This document shows, piece by piece, positions 1 to 8,957 of a stretch of DNA of 23,032 nt (the stretch's first letter is position 1; each line of letters starts with the position of its first letter). The position numbers and the translations under genes are program-made. This stretch comes from a virus. Where the stretch lies: positions 1 to 23,032 of the IMG/VR virus record IMGVR_UViG_3300021964_000571, one strand, 5' to 3'. The notes beneath the pieces were generated by a model that saw only the letters and a list, made by a program, of their open reading frames with translations, was not told the DNA's origin and ran no database searches.

Positions 1-5
1 ATCAT
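1..5 (-). CDS. Start of next gene, running off the window (partial)
   Basis: An ATG reads on the minus strand at bases 5-3, twelve bases after the stop of the 608-residue putative ejection protein. The intervening sequence is A/T-rich like the leaders of the other genes here. Only the start codon and two further bases are visible, so no product can be named. From its place in the operon it could be a further internal or ejection protein, but that is inference from gene order alone. Confidence 0.35.
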
Positions 6-16
6 AGTTTAATTAT

Positions 17-1843
17 TTAAAAAGCATCTTGTGCAAATTCCACAATAGCATCAAAAGCCTTTTCTGGCTTTTTGTACATTTCATTTCCAGCTTGATTTAC
101 CCATTTTGTAAAGGAAGGATAATTTTTTATTTGCTGATATAGTTTTGTAATTTGTTGACTTGATAAAGGTTGTGATATTGCATTAGAAATATTTACTGTA
201 GTTGTTTCTTCTTCAACATCCATGTCTCCTTCTCTTTTACCTTTTTTCTTAGATGCAGTAGCATTACCACTTAAGAATATTTGTGGATTACCATCCAAAC
301 CATCAACGACAATAATAGAATTTATAGAATCGTATTTTAAACCTTTAGAAGAAGTTACATTTAAATCATCATTTAATTTCTTTGCGCTTTTTTTGTCTTT
401 TGCAGGCACATTAAAACCATAAAATTCAGCTTTTGTATTTTTTATAATATTTGATAAATTTGTATCAATACCTGTTATACCATCTATATTAAAATCTAAA
501 GAACTATACCCTTTTGAAGCCACATCTTGATTAAATTGATCTTGTTTATCAGAAATAGGTTCTCCTTTTTCAAATGTTTTACTCCTAAAATATTCATTTA
601 AAACACTAGTTTTGAAAAAATCATTATCATAAGATACATCTTGAGGAAAACCACCCTGGAATTTTTTATAAACAGCTCCAGATAAATCATTGCCTCCAAC
701 AACTGGAACATCATCACCTTCTTTGAATCTTAAAATTTCTTGATTTATATCAAGACCTGAATAAACTTTTGCCCTATAATGAGCTTTTGCAAGCTTTAAT
801 GTTTCTTCTTTTAAGCTAATATCTCCCTTTTCATCAAATTTAAATCCTAAAACATCATCTTTTTCATTTACTTCGATCAAGTTTCCATCCTTGTCGTAAT
901 ACATTTTATTAAACATTCCATCAAGTTTTTCTTGTTTTAATGGACCTGAATAACCGCTTTGCCATGGAGCTCTTACTTGCATTTGCTCATAAGCATAAGC
1001 TTCCCAAAATTTTTCATCTTGAGAGTTTATGTGTGTTTCTACGGTGTTTTTAAATATATTTATATCTTCAATTCTAACACCTAAATAATCATCTTGCATT
1101 TTTTGCAATAAATTATATTGTATAGGTTTACCATCAGAACCAATAAATTGTCTTTTTCCAAGCATACTAGAAAAATTATTTATCTTTTTTACAGTATGTT
1201 CGTCGTTTATTTTTTCCCATTTAACATAATTTGGGTTTACAGCATCTTTTAAGGGCTTAACAACAGACTTTACTTCTGTTTTTTTTGTAGCAGGGTTGTA
1301 AATTTCATAATTAGCAACCATATATTTTTGACCACCTATCTGTTGAATATCCATGGTATGTTTGAGATCTTGTCTCATCCCACTACCATCAACATAAGAC
1401 CCTCTAGTGTTTACATCATTTAAATATACATTAGTAAGTTGATCTTTAGTTAAAGAAGAAAGGTTGTCATCTTTATCAACCTCCTCTATGTTTTTTTTCA
1501 TTATTTCAGGCATCTTACTTATGATAGAGGCCTCTGATGTTTCTCTTGCAAAAGCGGCAGTAAGTTCACTTCTAGAAATCTCACCTCTATCATTCATACC
1601 TATAAGTTCTTGCATTCTAGTTCTAGCCAACTGACCAGCTTTCATATACAAGTTATCTAGATCCTGAATACCAGTGACAACATAATCTGAAGCTTTAGCT
1701 AGGGCAGCAGTTTGCTCTCCTCTTTCTTTAAGAACACCTTCTCTAATTTCTTGAACTCTAGCCATACCTGCAGAGTAAATCTTAGCTACTGCTCCGTAAT
1801 CTACTTGTACTGGCTTTACTAATGCGCCTCCTCTGTATGCCAT
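17..1843 (-). CDS. Putative internal virion / DNA-ejection protein, 608 aa
   Basis: I do not recognise a named family with certainty. The protein is long, soluble-looking and rich in Lys, Asp and Asn, with no signal peptide or clear membrane segment. The first ~110 residues look helical (alternating Ala, Glu, Arg and Gln, for example IYSAGMARVQEIREGVLKER near residue 22). The rest looks mixed, with a lysine-rich stretch near residue 540 (ASKKKGKREG). It directly follows the glycine-rich 234-residue protein with a 10-base gap, downstream of the tail hub. That is where short-tailed phages often keep a set of internal proteins ejected with the DNA (compare T7 gp14-gp16 or P22 gp7/gp20/gp16). I see no lysozyme or transglycosylase motif. 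A non-ejected structural role is possible. Confidence 0.5.
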   Translation of the reverse strand: MAYRGGALVKPVQVDYGAVAKIYSAGMARVQEIREGVLKERGEQTAALAKASDYVVTGIQDLDNLYMKAGQLARTRMQELIGMNDRGEISRSELTAAFARETSEASIISKMPEIMKKNIEEVDKDDNLSSLTKDQLTNVYLNDVNTRGSYVDGSGMRQDLKHTMDIQQIGGQKYMVANYEIYNPATKKTEVKSVVKPLKDAVNPNYVKWEKINDEHTVKKINNFSSMLGKRQFIGSDGKPIQYNLLQKMQDDYLGVRIEDINIFKNTVETHINSQDEKFWEAYAYEQMQVRAPWQSGYSGPLKQEKLDGMFNKMYYDKDGNLIEVNEKDDVLGFKFDEKGDISLKEETLKLAKAHYRAKVYSGLDINQEILRFKEGDDVPVVGGNDLSGAVYKKFQGGFPQDVSYDNDFFKTSVLNEYFRSKTFEKGEPISDKQDQFNQDVASKGYSSLDFNIDGITGIDTNLSNIIKNTKAEFYGFNVPAKDKKSAKKLNDDLNVTSSKGLKYDSINSIIVVDGLDGNPQIFLSGNATASKKKGKREGDMDVEEETTTVNISNAISQPLSSQQITKLYQQIKNYPSFTKWVNQAGNEMYKKPEKAFDAIVEFAQDAF

Positions 1844-1853
1844 ATTATTTTAA

Positions 1854-2558
1854 TTATTTACCAAATATCCCTTTAATTAATCCAAACAAACCTCCACCAC
1901 CTTTTCCTAAAAGCCCTAATAAACCTCCAGCTCTTTTATTTAAAAGACCACCTTGTTTTTTTCCTAGTAAACTGTTTCCTAAAAATTCACCAACTTTTGT
2001 TTGACCAAATGGTTTTTTTAAATTAGTGTTTTCTCCTTCCAAAGCAGCTGCTGCAGTTTGTGCAGTGCCATATGCAGTGGCTATTTGACCAAGTCCTTGT
2101 ATAGCTTGAGCTTGTTGTGATTCTCCTGCCATAAGCTGTTGACTCAAAGTTTTTAATTCTTGCTGATCTCTAGCTTCCTGCATTTGCATTCTTTTTTGGA
2201 AATCTTGACCTCTCATTACATCAAACTGTGATTCTTTTTCAAGCATTTTATTTAAAAGATTTAACTCTTTCTGACCTATTTGCTCCTCACCTGCTCCCAA
2301 CATAGCCATAGCATCACTCGCAGATAGTCCAGCTGCTACGTCAACAAGACCTGATCTTTGTTGTCCTATCTGTTGTAATCCAAATTGTTCTTGTTTTAAA
2401 GAAGGTTTTAGTGTGTCAAAAGCGCCTTGGCTTAAATCTTGATATTCAAAGTTTTCAAGACCCTTTCTTGCGTCTGAAGACATTTGAGCTCCACCCATAA
2501 ATCCTTTTATTGCTCCTGCAGCTCCAGTTATAAGTCCTAGTGTTGTAAAAAATGCCAT
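1854..2558 (-). CDS. Putative ejection protein with glycine-rich hydrophobic ends, 234 aa
   Basis: The N-terminus (residues 3-25, including GLITGAAGAIKGFMGGAQ) is hydrophobic and glycine/alanine-rich. The middle, about residues 35-165, is Gln/Met/Glu-rich and probably helical. The C-terminus (about 205-234, ending GGLFGLIKGIFGK) is a glycine-leucine-lysine stretch that could form an amphipathic, membrane-active helix. Small ejection proteins that insert into the host envelope, such as T7 gp14 and P22 gp7, have comparable size and place, so I infer the same role; there is no sequence proof. The gene starts after a 35-base gap that holds a TATATTTGTA promoter-like box at 2580-2587, and it is closely followed by the 608-residue gene. 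A minor internal head protein is the alternative. Confidence 0.5.
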   Translation of the reverse strand: MAFFTTLGLITGAAGAIKGFMGGAQMSSDARKGLENFEYQDLSQGAFDTLKPSLKQEQFGLQQIGQQRSGLVDVAAGLSASDAMAMLGAGEEQIGQKELNLLNKMLEKESQFDVMRGQDFQKRMQMQEARDQQELKTLSQQLMAGESQQAQAIQGLGQIATAYGTAQTAAAALEGENTNLKKPFGQTKVGEFLGNSLLGKKQGGLLNKRAGGLLGLLGKGGGGLFGLIKGIFGK

Positions 2559-2577
2559 AGTCTTATTTTTTTAATTA

Positions 2578-2587
2578 TACAAATATA
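2578..2587 (-). promoter_or_regulatory. Candidate Bacteroidota -7 box (TATATTTGTA)
   Basis: On the minus strand TATATTTGTA lies about 20 bases before the ATG at 2558. It matches TAnnTTTG, the known -7 element of Bacteroidota promoters. I see no convincing -33 TTTG partner, so this is a half-site only. It sits in the 35-base gap before the putative ejection genes. Confidence 0.4.
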
Positions 2588-2593
2588 CAAAAT

Positions 2594-3355
2594 TTACATG
2601 TAGCTCTTTATAACTTCTGAATTAACAGCATAAAGCTCCACGAAACCTGTAGAGTTGTTTGTTAGTTTTATTTTAGCGTGATATCCTCTTAATCCAAAAG
2701 ATTCTGCCTCTGGATTTTTTACAACAAAACAAAAATCATTTACACTTGGTACGTTTGTAGACGATACTGTAGTAATAGTTTTGTCTGAAACAGTATCAAT
2801 AACTCCAACAAGTTTTGTTGCTCCATCATTAAAATACAAGCTGTCTCCTCCAGCATTTGTATCTGGATCGCTAAACTGTACTTGATTTGGTATAGCGTTT
2901 GAAAAAGTATAGTTGTTAGACGAAGGTATAGACTGTAAATTACCTAATCCTTGTATAGATAGTTCTGAAAAATTTAATGTATCTCCTGATAATCTTCTAA
3001 TATAAGAATACTTAATACCTTCTTTATCTTGAAACTTCAAGTCACTACTAGAACCTATAGCTCCTTGCTCTAATTCTGTATCTAAAGTAGCAAACCAACT
3101 TGTGTCGTTTGATTCTAATGAAACAGCTTTAAAAAGCTTTATATCAGAGGGTCCGTCGTTTGCAGAAAACTCTACATGACAACCATAACTTGTTCCATAA
3201 AAATTAGTTCTTGTGTCATTATCGTCATGCAAGTATAAGTTTCCGTTTTTAAATGAATAAAAACTATTACCTATTCTCTCCATCCATTCTGGTTCATAAG
3301 AATGAAATGATGTCCATGCATTGTTTATTTCGTCAAATGTTATTGTTGTTGCCAT
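2594..3355 (-). CDS. Tail hub-associated structural protein (WTSFHSY module), 253 aa
   Basis: Residues 14-25 read WTSFHSYEPEWM, followed by SFKNGNLYLHDD (34-45), an FYG turn near 52, then FKAVSLESNDTSW (75-87). From memory this order, W-S-F-H-S-Y, then 'phenylalanine-lysine-asparagine-glycine-x-leucine-tyr-x-his', then a 'K-A-V-S-L-E' strand, is a module in tail hub/nozzle proteins of crAss-like and marine Bacteroidota phages. I have not run a profile search. The remainder is beta-rich and Ser/Asn/Thr-rich, as in exposed virion proteins. It starts 2 bases after the stop of the 1568-residue hub, so the two are probably translated together and assemble together. There is no signal peptide or enzyme motif. 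It could be a detached part of the hub or a separate tail knob. Confidence 0.6.
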   Translation of the reverse strand: MATTITFDEINNAWTSFHSYEPEWMERIGNSFYSFKNGNLYLHDDNDTRTNFYGTSYGCHVEFSANDGPSDIKLFKAVSLESNDTSWFATLDTELEQGAIGSSSDLKFQDKEGIKYSYIRRLSGDTLNFSELSIQGLGNLQSIPSSNNYTFSNAIPNQVQFSDPDTNAGGDSLYFNDGATKLVGVIDTVSDKTITTVSSTNVPSVNDFCFVVKNPEAESFGLRGYHAKIKLTNNSTGFVELYAVNSEVIKSYM

Positions 3356-3357
3356 AA

Positions 3358-6300
3358 TTAACTACATCCTGTTGTTACACCTAAATCACCTTGTCCTGAT
3401 ACTGGTCTACAATCTGTTCCATCAGTATAAAAATACGCAGGAGCAGGATTATTACCAGCCGAATCAGTATATATCTTTGAAGATATTGCAAATACACCTC
3501 CAGATTCAGCACTACCTACATCTACATAAAACGTTCCTGATTGTCCTCCTGGATAGTTACTACAAACTGAAGCACAACTTATACTTCCGTACTCTAAAGT
3601 TACTGGATATGGCCCTGTGTCACCACCACCACCAGAAGCAAGTATACCTATTTCAACAGTAGCTATAGCAGAACAAGCTCCGTCTTTTGTAACCTTATAC
3701 TGAAACGAATCAAAGGTTGTTTCAGATCCATCATGATCATATGTTATAGTTTTATCAGCGTTCACAATCACTGACCCATAAGACGGATACGAGTGAATTG
3801 TAACTGTATGAGTACCTGAAACGGTATCATTAGATAAAACATTAATTGTAGTAGAAGCATCATTAGCTAATCCTGTAACAGTATCGTCAACTACCGTTGG
3901 TAATACGTCAATATAATCATATACTAAATATAAATTATCTGTAGATGAACTTTCAGTAAATGTAAACGTAATACTGTTATCTTCAGAATCAGTTAAATCA
4001 GTTTTTGTAACTGTAGGGAAAGTAGCAGCTGCTATTATATTATCCACAGTTAGATTAGAAGAAGACGAGACTAAATAGCCTAATCTATTACATGTGTTAA
4101 AATCTCCTGTATGATATCCTTTTTGTTTTAAAGAAGACATTGTTATTGATTCTCCATTATTGGGAACATATTCTGAACCCTTAGCTTCTGTAAAACTTTC
4201 GTTTCTAGTAACACCAGAAGAATCAAAGACATCCTCATCAAAGTAATATGATCTAGAACCTACTTTATATCTGTTAATAATAGATTCACTTTCTTCAGCC
4301 GGGTCGTTGACTACTATAATAGTAACTTTTCTTGTAGCCACTACTGGACAAGAATGTGTTAACTGAACATTTCCTGCAGATACAGAAGTTAAAACTACAG
4401 TGGCTTTTCTGTTTGCTGCAATATCTGAATCAGAAAAAGCAACAGTAAAGTTACCAGATCCTGTTAAAGAATTATTGCTTGTTGTTACTCCGTTTATTGT
4501 AACTACTGCATTAAAAGTTCCCCCAGCAACGTAAGCCACAGTAACATTTCCTGCAGATTCTGCATTTAATTCATATGTGTAAGTTTCTGAAGCTTCTGTA
4601 AAGTTTCTAGAAAGTATTGAATCACATTCAAACTGATCATTTACAACTCCAAATGGAGATTGATTCATTGATAATACATATTGATGATGCTTTGGATCGA
4701 AACCACCTATATTAAATGAATTTTTATATTCAAATAAATTGTTTTTAAAGTAAGACTTAAGTCCAAAATAAGATATAGGAGTTATTCCGTCTTGAGAAAG
4801 TCTTAATACTACCCCTCTAGAAGAATCTGCAAAATACATCCTTCCTGCATAGTAGCTAAAACTTTCTGGGTTTTGAGAAATACCATACTCTCCACTAAAA
4901 GGTACATCTTGCCCTAATACATCCTCTATTTTTTGTAGCGAAGCTTGACCGCTTGTGTTGTATAACAAAGCTTTTCCAAACAAAACTTTAGAAACTCTAT
5001 CCTCCTGAAAAACAATTAAATCTGTTTCTCTAGAAAAAAGTTTTTGTATAGACCCAAACTTACTGTCTAATGTTTTTTTAATACCTCTTGAAGAATTAAA
5101 TTCATTCAAGGAGTTATAACTTGTCTCAGCATTATATTTTTGTGAATATATTAAAGTGTTTTTCAAATAAACCCTTTTATATCCATCAAGTAACGCTAAA
5201 TTAGGTCTATAATCTAAATCATAAAAAGGAGATAATCTTTCGTCTCTAATTTGTATACTTTCTACACCATTTCCAAAAGAAAAACAATTACCAACAGTTA
5301 AATCACATATTCCAGGAACTGAAGAAGTTTGTGTTTGTGTGTTACCCACATGAAAACCATTAACAATATCAAAGGTTTGTTCTGTTTCATAGTAAACATC
5401 ACTATCTAAATCTTCAGGATCTGTTTCAAATATTGTAATACCTTCAACTAACATAAGGTTTATTTTAGCATCTAAAAACCCTGTTTCTGTTTGTCTAGTG
5501 TACTCAGTAGTTTGTACATTAACTCTGTGTCTAGTTGCAGACCCTGACCCTGTCTTACTAAATGTTAAATAAAACTGTTCATCTTTATCAGTATAGTAAG
5601 TTTCACCTACTGGTTTTTCCCAAGCCGTTTCTTCTATTAAAAACTTTTCAAATCCTGATGTAGTGGCGTCTCCTGTATAGTCACCCGAAACTATAAATTC
5701 TTTCTCATAATACTTAGAATCATCGCCTTCGGCATCTTGTCTTTCCCAAGCATCAAATTTAATATTGATAATACTACCTTTAGTTATGTTCAAATTAACA
5801 TAATTGGATCCATCTAAATACTGTGCTAATCCAAACTCATCTTTTTCAGGTAATGTTACGTTAGCAAACCCTTGATTAGCTGAACTAAAAAGACCCCAAG
5901 GAATTCTATCGCTTCCTTCGTACTCTGCATAATTATATGGGTTAAAATCCATAGAAAATCCAACAGGTTTTATTTTCATGTAAACGCCTGGTCTTTCTTT
6001 TATAGGATTATCAAAAGCATCTTTATTACCTTCAATCCAGCCCTCATCAGCATCATCTCCATCATATCTTTTAACCTCTTCATCTAATTTAGTTTTGTGT
6101 GAAACTTCTAAAACTTTTACTTTTACCTCTCTGTTTAATGGGCCATTGTCATCAGATTTAACAATCAAATTAGTGCCTTCCTCTACTTTACCAATATTAT
6201 TACCACTAAGTAAAATCCATCTATATAAACCATCTTCGTAGTAAAAAGTACTGTATATGTTATAGTGTAAATTTCTATTTGTTTTTATAAAAAATTTAAA

Positions 6301-8064
6301 TCTATCTGCCCAATACGGAGCTTTGTTATTTACAGTGAGTTTTGCAGAATTTATGTCTACAGCATTTTCAACAGGTACAAATATTTCAGAAGAATCGTTT
6401 CCTACAGTGCTTGTAGTTGGTATAATGGTTGAGTATCTACCATATTTATCTAAATAAACTAAGCCAAACTCATAGCTTCTATTACTTTTTAAAGATAAAT
6501 TATTAGTTGAAGGTCTTAATGTGTACAAAGATTCACTTTGAAACTCAAAGTTTTCTGTAAAAGATGTAGAACTTGTATCAACGTAAATTATAGATGGAGC
6601 TAGTAAGACTATACTCGTAGAAGTTGAAGAATCTACAGAAAACTCTCCATAACTTGTTGTAGAATTATTTGGTGGTGGAGTTGAACTTACATTTTGAACA
6701 AAGTTACCTGTAAGGTATGTAAGAAGCTCTACAAAATCATCAGAGCTTGCTAATTCACTCGCACTTGAATATGTTTTACTTAGTTGTATAGCGTTGTTTC
6801 CAGTAAAAGTTCCGTCAAAATATGTATTTGGGGAGCTTCCTGCCTCATCAGAAGCTAAATCTGCTCCGATCAAAAGATATGACCCTTTACTTAAAGACTT
6901 ATTTGTAAGGTCTAAAGTTAGTTTCCTTTCTGTATTATCAATACTTGTAGTACCTTCTGTTCCTTCTTGAGGAGATGATACTTTTTCTGCCTTATAATCA
7001 ATTCTAATTACATTTGTATCAGTTTCATTTTCTAGCAAATCATACTGACTGGTAATGTTTCCAAAAACTAATCTATTTTCTATAAACTCTTGAGCTTTTG
7101 CAGTAAGAGGTACATCATCAAATATTCTATTTATTTCATCTTTAGGTAATGCTCTATATATTTTTTTATTACTGAATGAAATTGTTTTTTCAACATTATC
7201 TACAAAATAATTTTCTTTTTTATTAATGTTATCTATAACATAAACAATACCCTCTTTTGGGTTTTTAAAACATATTTGAATATCTGTGACTCTTTTATCA
7301 CCCGTGTTATACTTGATTCTATATGCGTTAAACACATTAACCATGGCTTTATTTTCCATGGTGCTAAAATCTAGATCAAAATTACCAGGAATGAATTGAT
7401 AATTAGAAAAAGCAGATAATGCAGAATACTCTCCATCCAAATACTTATATCTATACGCAAATGAAAAAAACCTCTCTTTAACAGAGTTTTCGTCTATTTT
7501 AGGCGTATTATAAGGTGAAACTGTAGGTGCGTTTCTTGGTGGTTTTTTGTAAAGATTTATATCGTCTTCATCAAAATTATTTGTTCCATAACCTTTAGCT
7601 CTTTCAATACTTATACTTCTTGGGGGATTTATACCATCAGTAAACAATAATAAATTTTTATTAGATACTATATTGTAAATTACATCTATACCTGTAATCT
7701 TATTTAATTTATTAAAATTTAAAACTTGATCATCACCAGATCTTGTGTCAGCTAATACAACTGCACTAAATTTTTTTATAACATCATATTCATATATAAA
7801 AGAGTGTCCTGAATCATTAACAACAAACCAATATATTTTTTCATTAGCCTCATCAGAAACAGATCCAATACACATAGGATTGTCTGACTCTGAATTAAAA
7901 GTTAGTTTTGTGTTACCTTTTTCATTCTCTACAGCTCCAACATCGGAACCTTCAGAGTTTAAAACACGAATATTTAAGGCATCAGTATATTCCCCTTTTG
8001 GGACTAACCTTTCGTCAACATCTTTGTTGAGTTTTCCTTTTGAAAAATTACTACTTAATTTCAT
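3358..8064 (-). CDS. Giant tail hub / nozzle (muzzle-like) protein, 1568 aa
   Basis: Residues 11-25 (KLNKDVDERLVPKGE) followed by a DALN motif form an opening I associate with podoviral tail hub proteins (T7 gp12, P22 gp10 and crassvirus muzzle type). Beta-propeller-like strands follow, such as LLLFTDGINPPRSISI (138-153). A second recognisable part near 1010-1085 contains DLIVFQEDRVSKVLFG and NPESFSYYAGRMYFADSSRG, again typical of tail nozzles. A beta-sandwich-like stretch lies near 1150-1260. About residues 1390-1474 form a cadherin/Ig-like repeat (NVLSNDT, then GSVIVNADKTITY, then DSFQYKV) resembling Big_9. A glycine linker leads to an 84-residue cysteine-containing tip ending TTGCS. At 1568 residues it is about twice T7 gp12 and three times P22 gp10. 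It probably forms the tail tube exit and carries host-contacting appendages. Confidence 0.65.
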   Translation of the reverse strand: MKLSSNFSKGKLNKDVDERLVPKGEYTDALNIRVLNSEGSDVGAVENEKGNTKLTFNSESDNPMCIGSVSDEANEKIYWFVVNDSGHSFIYEYDVIKKFSAVVLADTRSGDDQVLNFNKLNKITGIDVIYNIVSNKNLLLFTDGINPPRSISIERAKGYGTNNFDEDDINLYKKPPRNAPTVSPYNTPKIDENSVKERFFSFAYRYKYLDGEYSALSAFSNYQFIPGNFDLDFSTMENKAMVNVFNAYRIKYNTGDKRVTDIQICFKNPKEGIVYVIDNINKKENYFVDNVEKTISFSNKKIYRALPKDEINRIFDDVPLTAKAQEFIENRLVFGNITSQYDLLENETDTNVIRIDYKAEKVSSPQEGTEGTTSIDNTERKLTLDLTNKSLSKGSYLLIGADLASDEAGSSPNTYFDGTFTGNNAIQLSKTYSSASELASSDDFVELLTYLTGNFVQNVSSTPPPNNSTTSYGEFSVDSSTSTSIVLLAPSIIYVDTSSTSFTENFEFQSESLYTLRPSTNNLSLKSNRSYEFGLVYLDKYGRYSTIIPTTSTVGNDSSEIFVPVENAVDINSAKLTVNNKAPYWADRFKFFIKTNRNLHYNIYSTFYYEDGLYRWILLSGNNIGKVEEGTNLIVKSDDNGPLNREVKVKVLEVSHKTKLDEEVKRYDGDDADEGWIEGNKDAFDNPIKERPGVYMKIKPVGFSMDFNPYNYAEYEGSDRIPWGLFSSANQGFANVTLPEKDEFGLAQYLDGSNYVNLNITKGSIINIKFDAWERQDAEGDDSKYYEKEFIVSGDYTGDATTSGFEKFLIEETAWEKPVGETYYTDKDEQFYLTFSKTGSGSATRHRVNVQTTEYTRQTETGFLDAKINLMLVEGITIFETDPEDLDSDVYYETEQTFDIVNGFHVGNTQTQTSSVPGICDLTVGNCFSFGNGVESIQIRDERLSPFYDLDYRPNLALLDGYKRVYLKNTLIYSQKYNAETSYNSLNEFNSSRGIKKTLDSKFGSIQKLFSRETDLIVFQEDRVSKVLFGKALLYNTSGQASLQKIEDVLGQDVPFSGEYGISQNPESFSYYAGRMYFADSSRGVVLRLSQDGITPISYFGLKSYFKNNLFEYKNSFNIGGFDPKHHQYVLSMNQSPFGVVNDQFECDSILSRNFTEASETYTYELNAESAGNVTVAYVAGGTFNAVVTINGVTTSNNSLTGSGNFTVAFSDSDIAANRKATVVLTSVSAGNVQLTHSCPVVATRKVTIIVVNDPAEESESIINRYKVGSRSYYFDEDVFDSSGVTRNESFTEAKGSEYVPNNGESITMSSLKQKGYHTGDFNTCNRLGYLVSSSSNLTVDNIIAAATFPTVTKTDLTDSEDNSITFTFTESSSTDNLYLVYDYIDVLPTVVDDTVTGLANDASTTINVLSNDTVSGTHTVTIHSYPSYGSVIVNADKTITYDHDGSETTFDSFQYKVTKDGACSAIATVEIGILASGGGGDTGPYPVTLEYGSISCASVCSNYPGGQSGTFYVDVGSAESGGVFAISSKIYTDSAGNNPAPAYFYTDGTDCRPVSGQGDLGVTTGCS

Positions 8065-8065
8065 A

Positions 8066-8953
8066 TTATTTAATCCACTTATCTCTTCCTTTTAATATCT
8101 GAGTTAGTTCGCTTAATTTTATAGTATTCAGTCTTATTTTTGCATTTCTTAAAGAAGCAGAAGATTGTTTTTGAGCTCTTCTAACAATATACTCCTGAAC
8201 ACCAAACTTAGATTTTAAAATAGTAGATTGCAAATAATCATACATAAAAGTCTCTGCAAGTTTGTGTACTTTTATTTCACTGTCAGCATAACCATATAAA
8301 CCATCAGAAACATACTCAATAATTATGTTTTTATCTTTTAAGTTTGAGCTGAATAATATATAACCCTTGTTTTTGTCTATCAGATAACTTCCATTATGAT
8401 TAGCAGAACCTGTATCTATACCAAATCTTTTCCCTAAAGCATAAGAGTCTGGTTCAGTTAACTTGTCATTTGTGTTAGCTTTCCAATTATCTTCAATTAT
8501 AGCAGTACCTTTTAAAGCATTACCATCATTGTCCATTAAAATATTTCTACTAGCAGAATTATCTTGTAAATATGAATCTGTAATTTTAGAATTGTAATTT
8601 TGTGGAATAGGGTGTGTCATTCCATCGTCTCCTACATAGGATATTTTTGCTGCACTAACAAAATCATGCGGCAAATGAACCTTAAGCGTTTCAGGCACTT
8701 GAATTTCAAATCCGACCACCTCTCTTAGAGCATCATAATTAAGCTCTTGTATAGCCCTTTTAGCGTGAAATACAACCTCGTTTCTATCTACTTTGTTAAT
8801 TACCTTGTCGTCTCCTACATAACTTAATAAAAAATTATTAATTACGTCTTCTAACAACAAATACTGATAAGTTCCCCAGTTTTCACTTGAAGGGTCGCTA
8901 CCATTATTTTGGTAATATTCTCTTTGCGTTATGCTTTGTCCTATTTTTGGCAT
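8066..8953 (-). CDS. Head-tail adaptor / tail ring protein, 295 aa
   Basis: Residues 31-50 (YLLLEDVINNFLLSYVGDDK) and 62-76 (FHAKRAIQELNYDAL) form a strongly patterned N-terminal helical domain. I recognise it as a conserved structural protein of marine and gut Bacteroidota podoviruses; crassvirus ring proteins and P22 gp4-like tail accessory factors occupy the same place. A beta-rich part follows (VPETLKVHLPHDFVSAAKIS at 86-105). A helical, positively charged C-terminus (FGVQEYIVRRAQKQSSASLR) could contact DNA or neighbouring subunits. It lies between another ring candidate (4-base gap) and the giant hub (1-base gap), the expected place for a protein joining the portal to the tail hub. Assignment is by pattern memory and gene order, without alignment. 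Confidence 0.6.
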   Translation of the reverse strand: MPKIGQSITQREYYQNNGSDPSSENWGTYQYLLLEDVINNFLLSYVGDDKVINKVDRNEVVFHAKRAIQELNYDALREVVGFEIQVPETLKVHLPHDFVSAAKISYVGDDGMTHPIPQNYNSKITDSYLQDNSASRNILMDNDGNALKGTAIIEDNWKANTNDKLTEPDSYALGKRFGIDTGSANHNGSYLIDKNKGYILFSSNLKDKNIIIEYVSDGLYGYADSEIKVHKLAETFMYDYLQSTILKSKFGVQEYIVRRAQKQSSASLRNAKIRLNTIKLSELTQILKGRDKWIK

Positions 8954-8957
8954 CTAA

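Noticed and set aside
3321-3662. A 113-codon plus-strand frame rich in His, Gln, Leu and Tyr
   Set aside because: Composition is that of antisense AT-rich coding DNA; it lies opposite the hub's C-terminus. The same holds for the other short plus-strand frames in the window.
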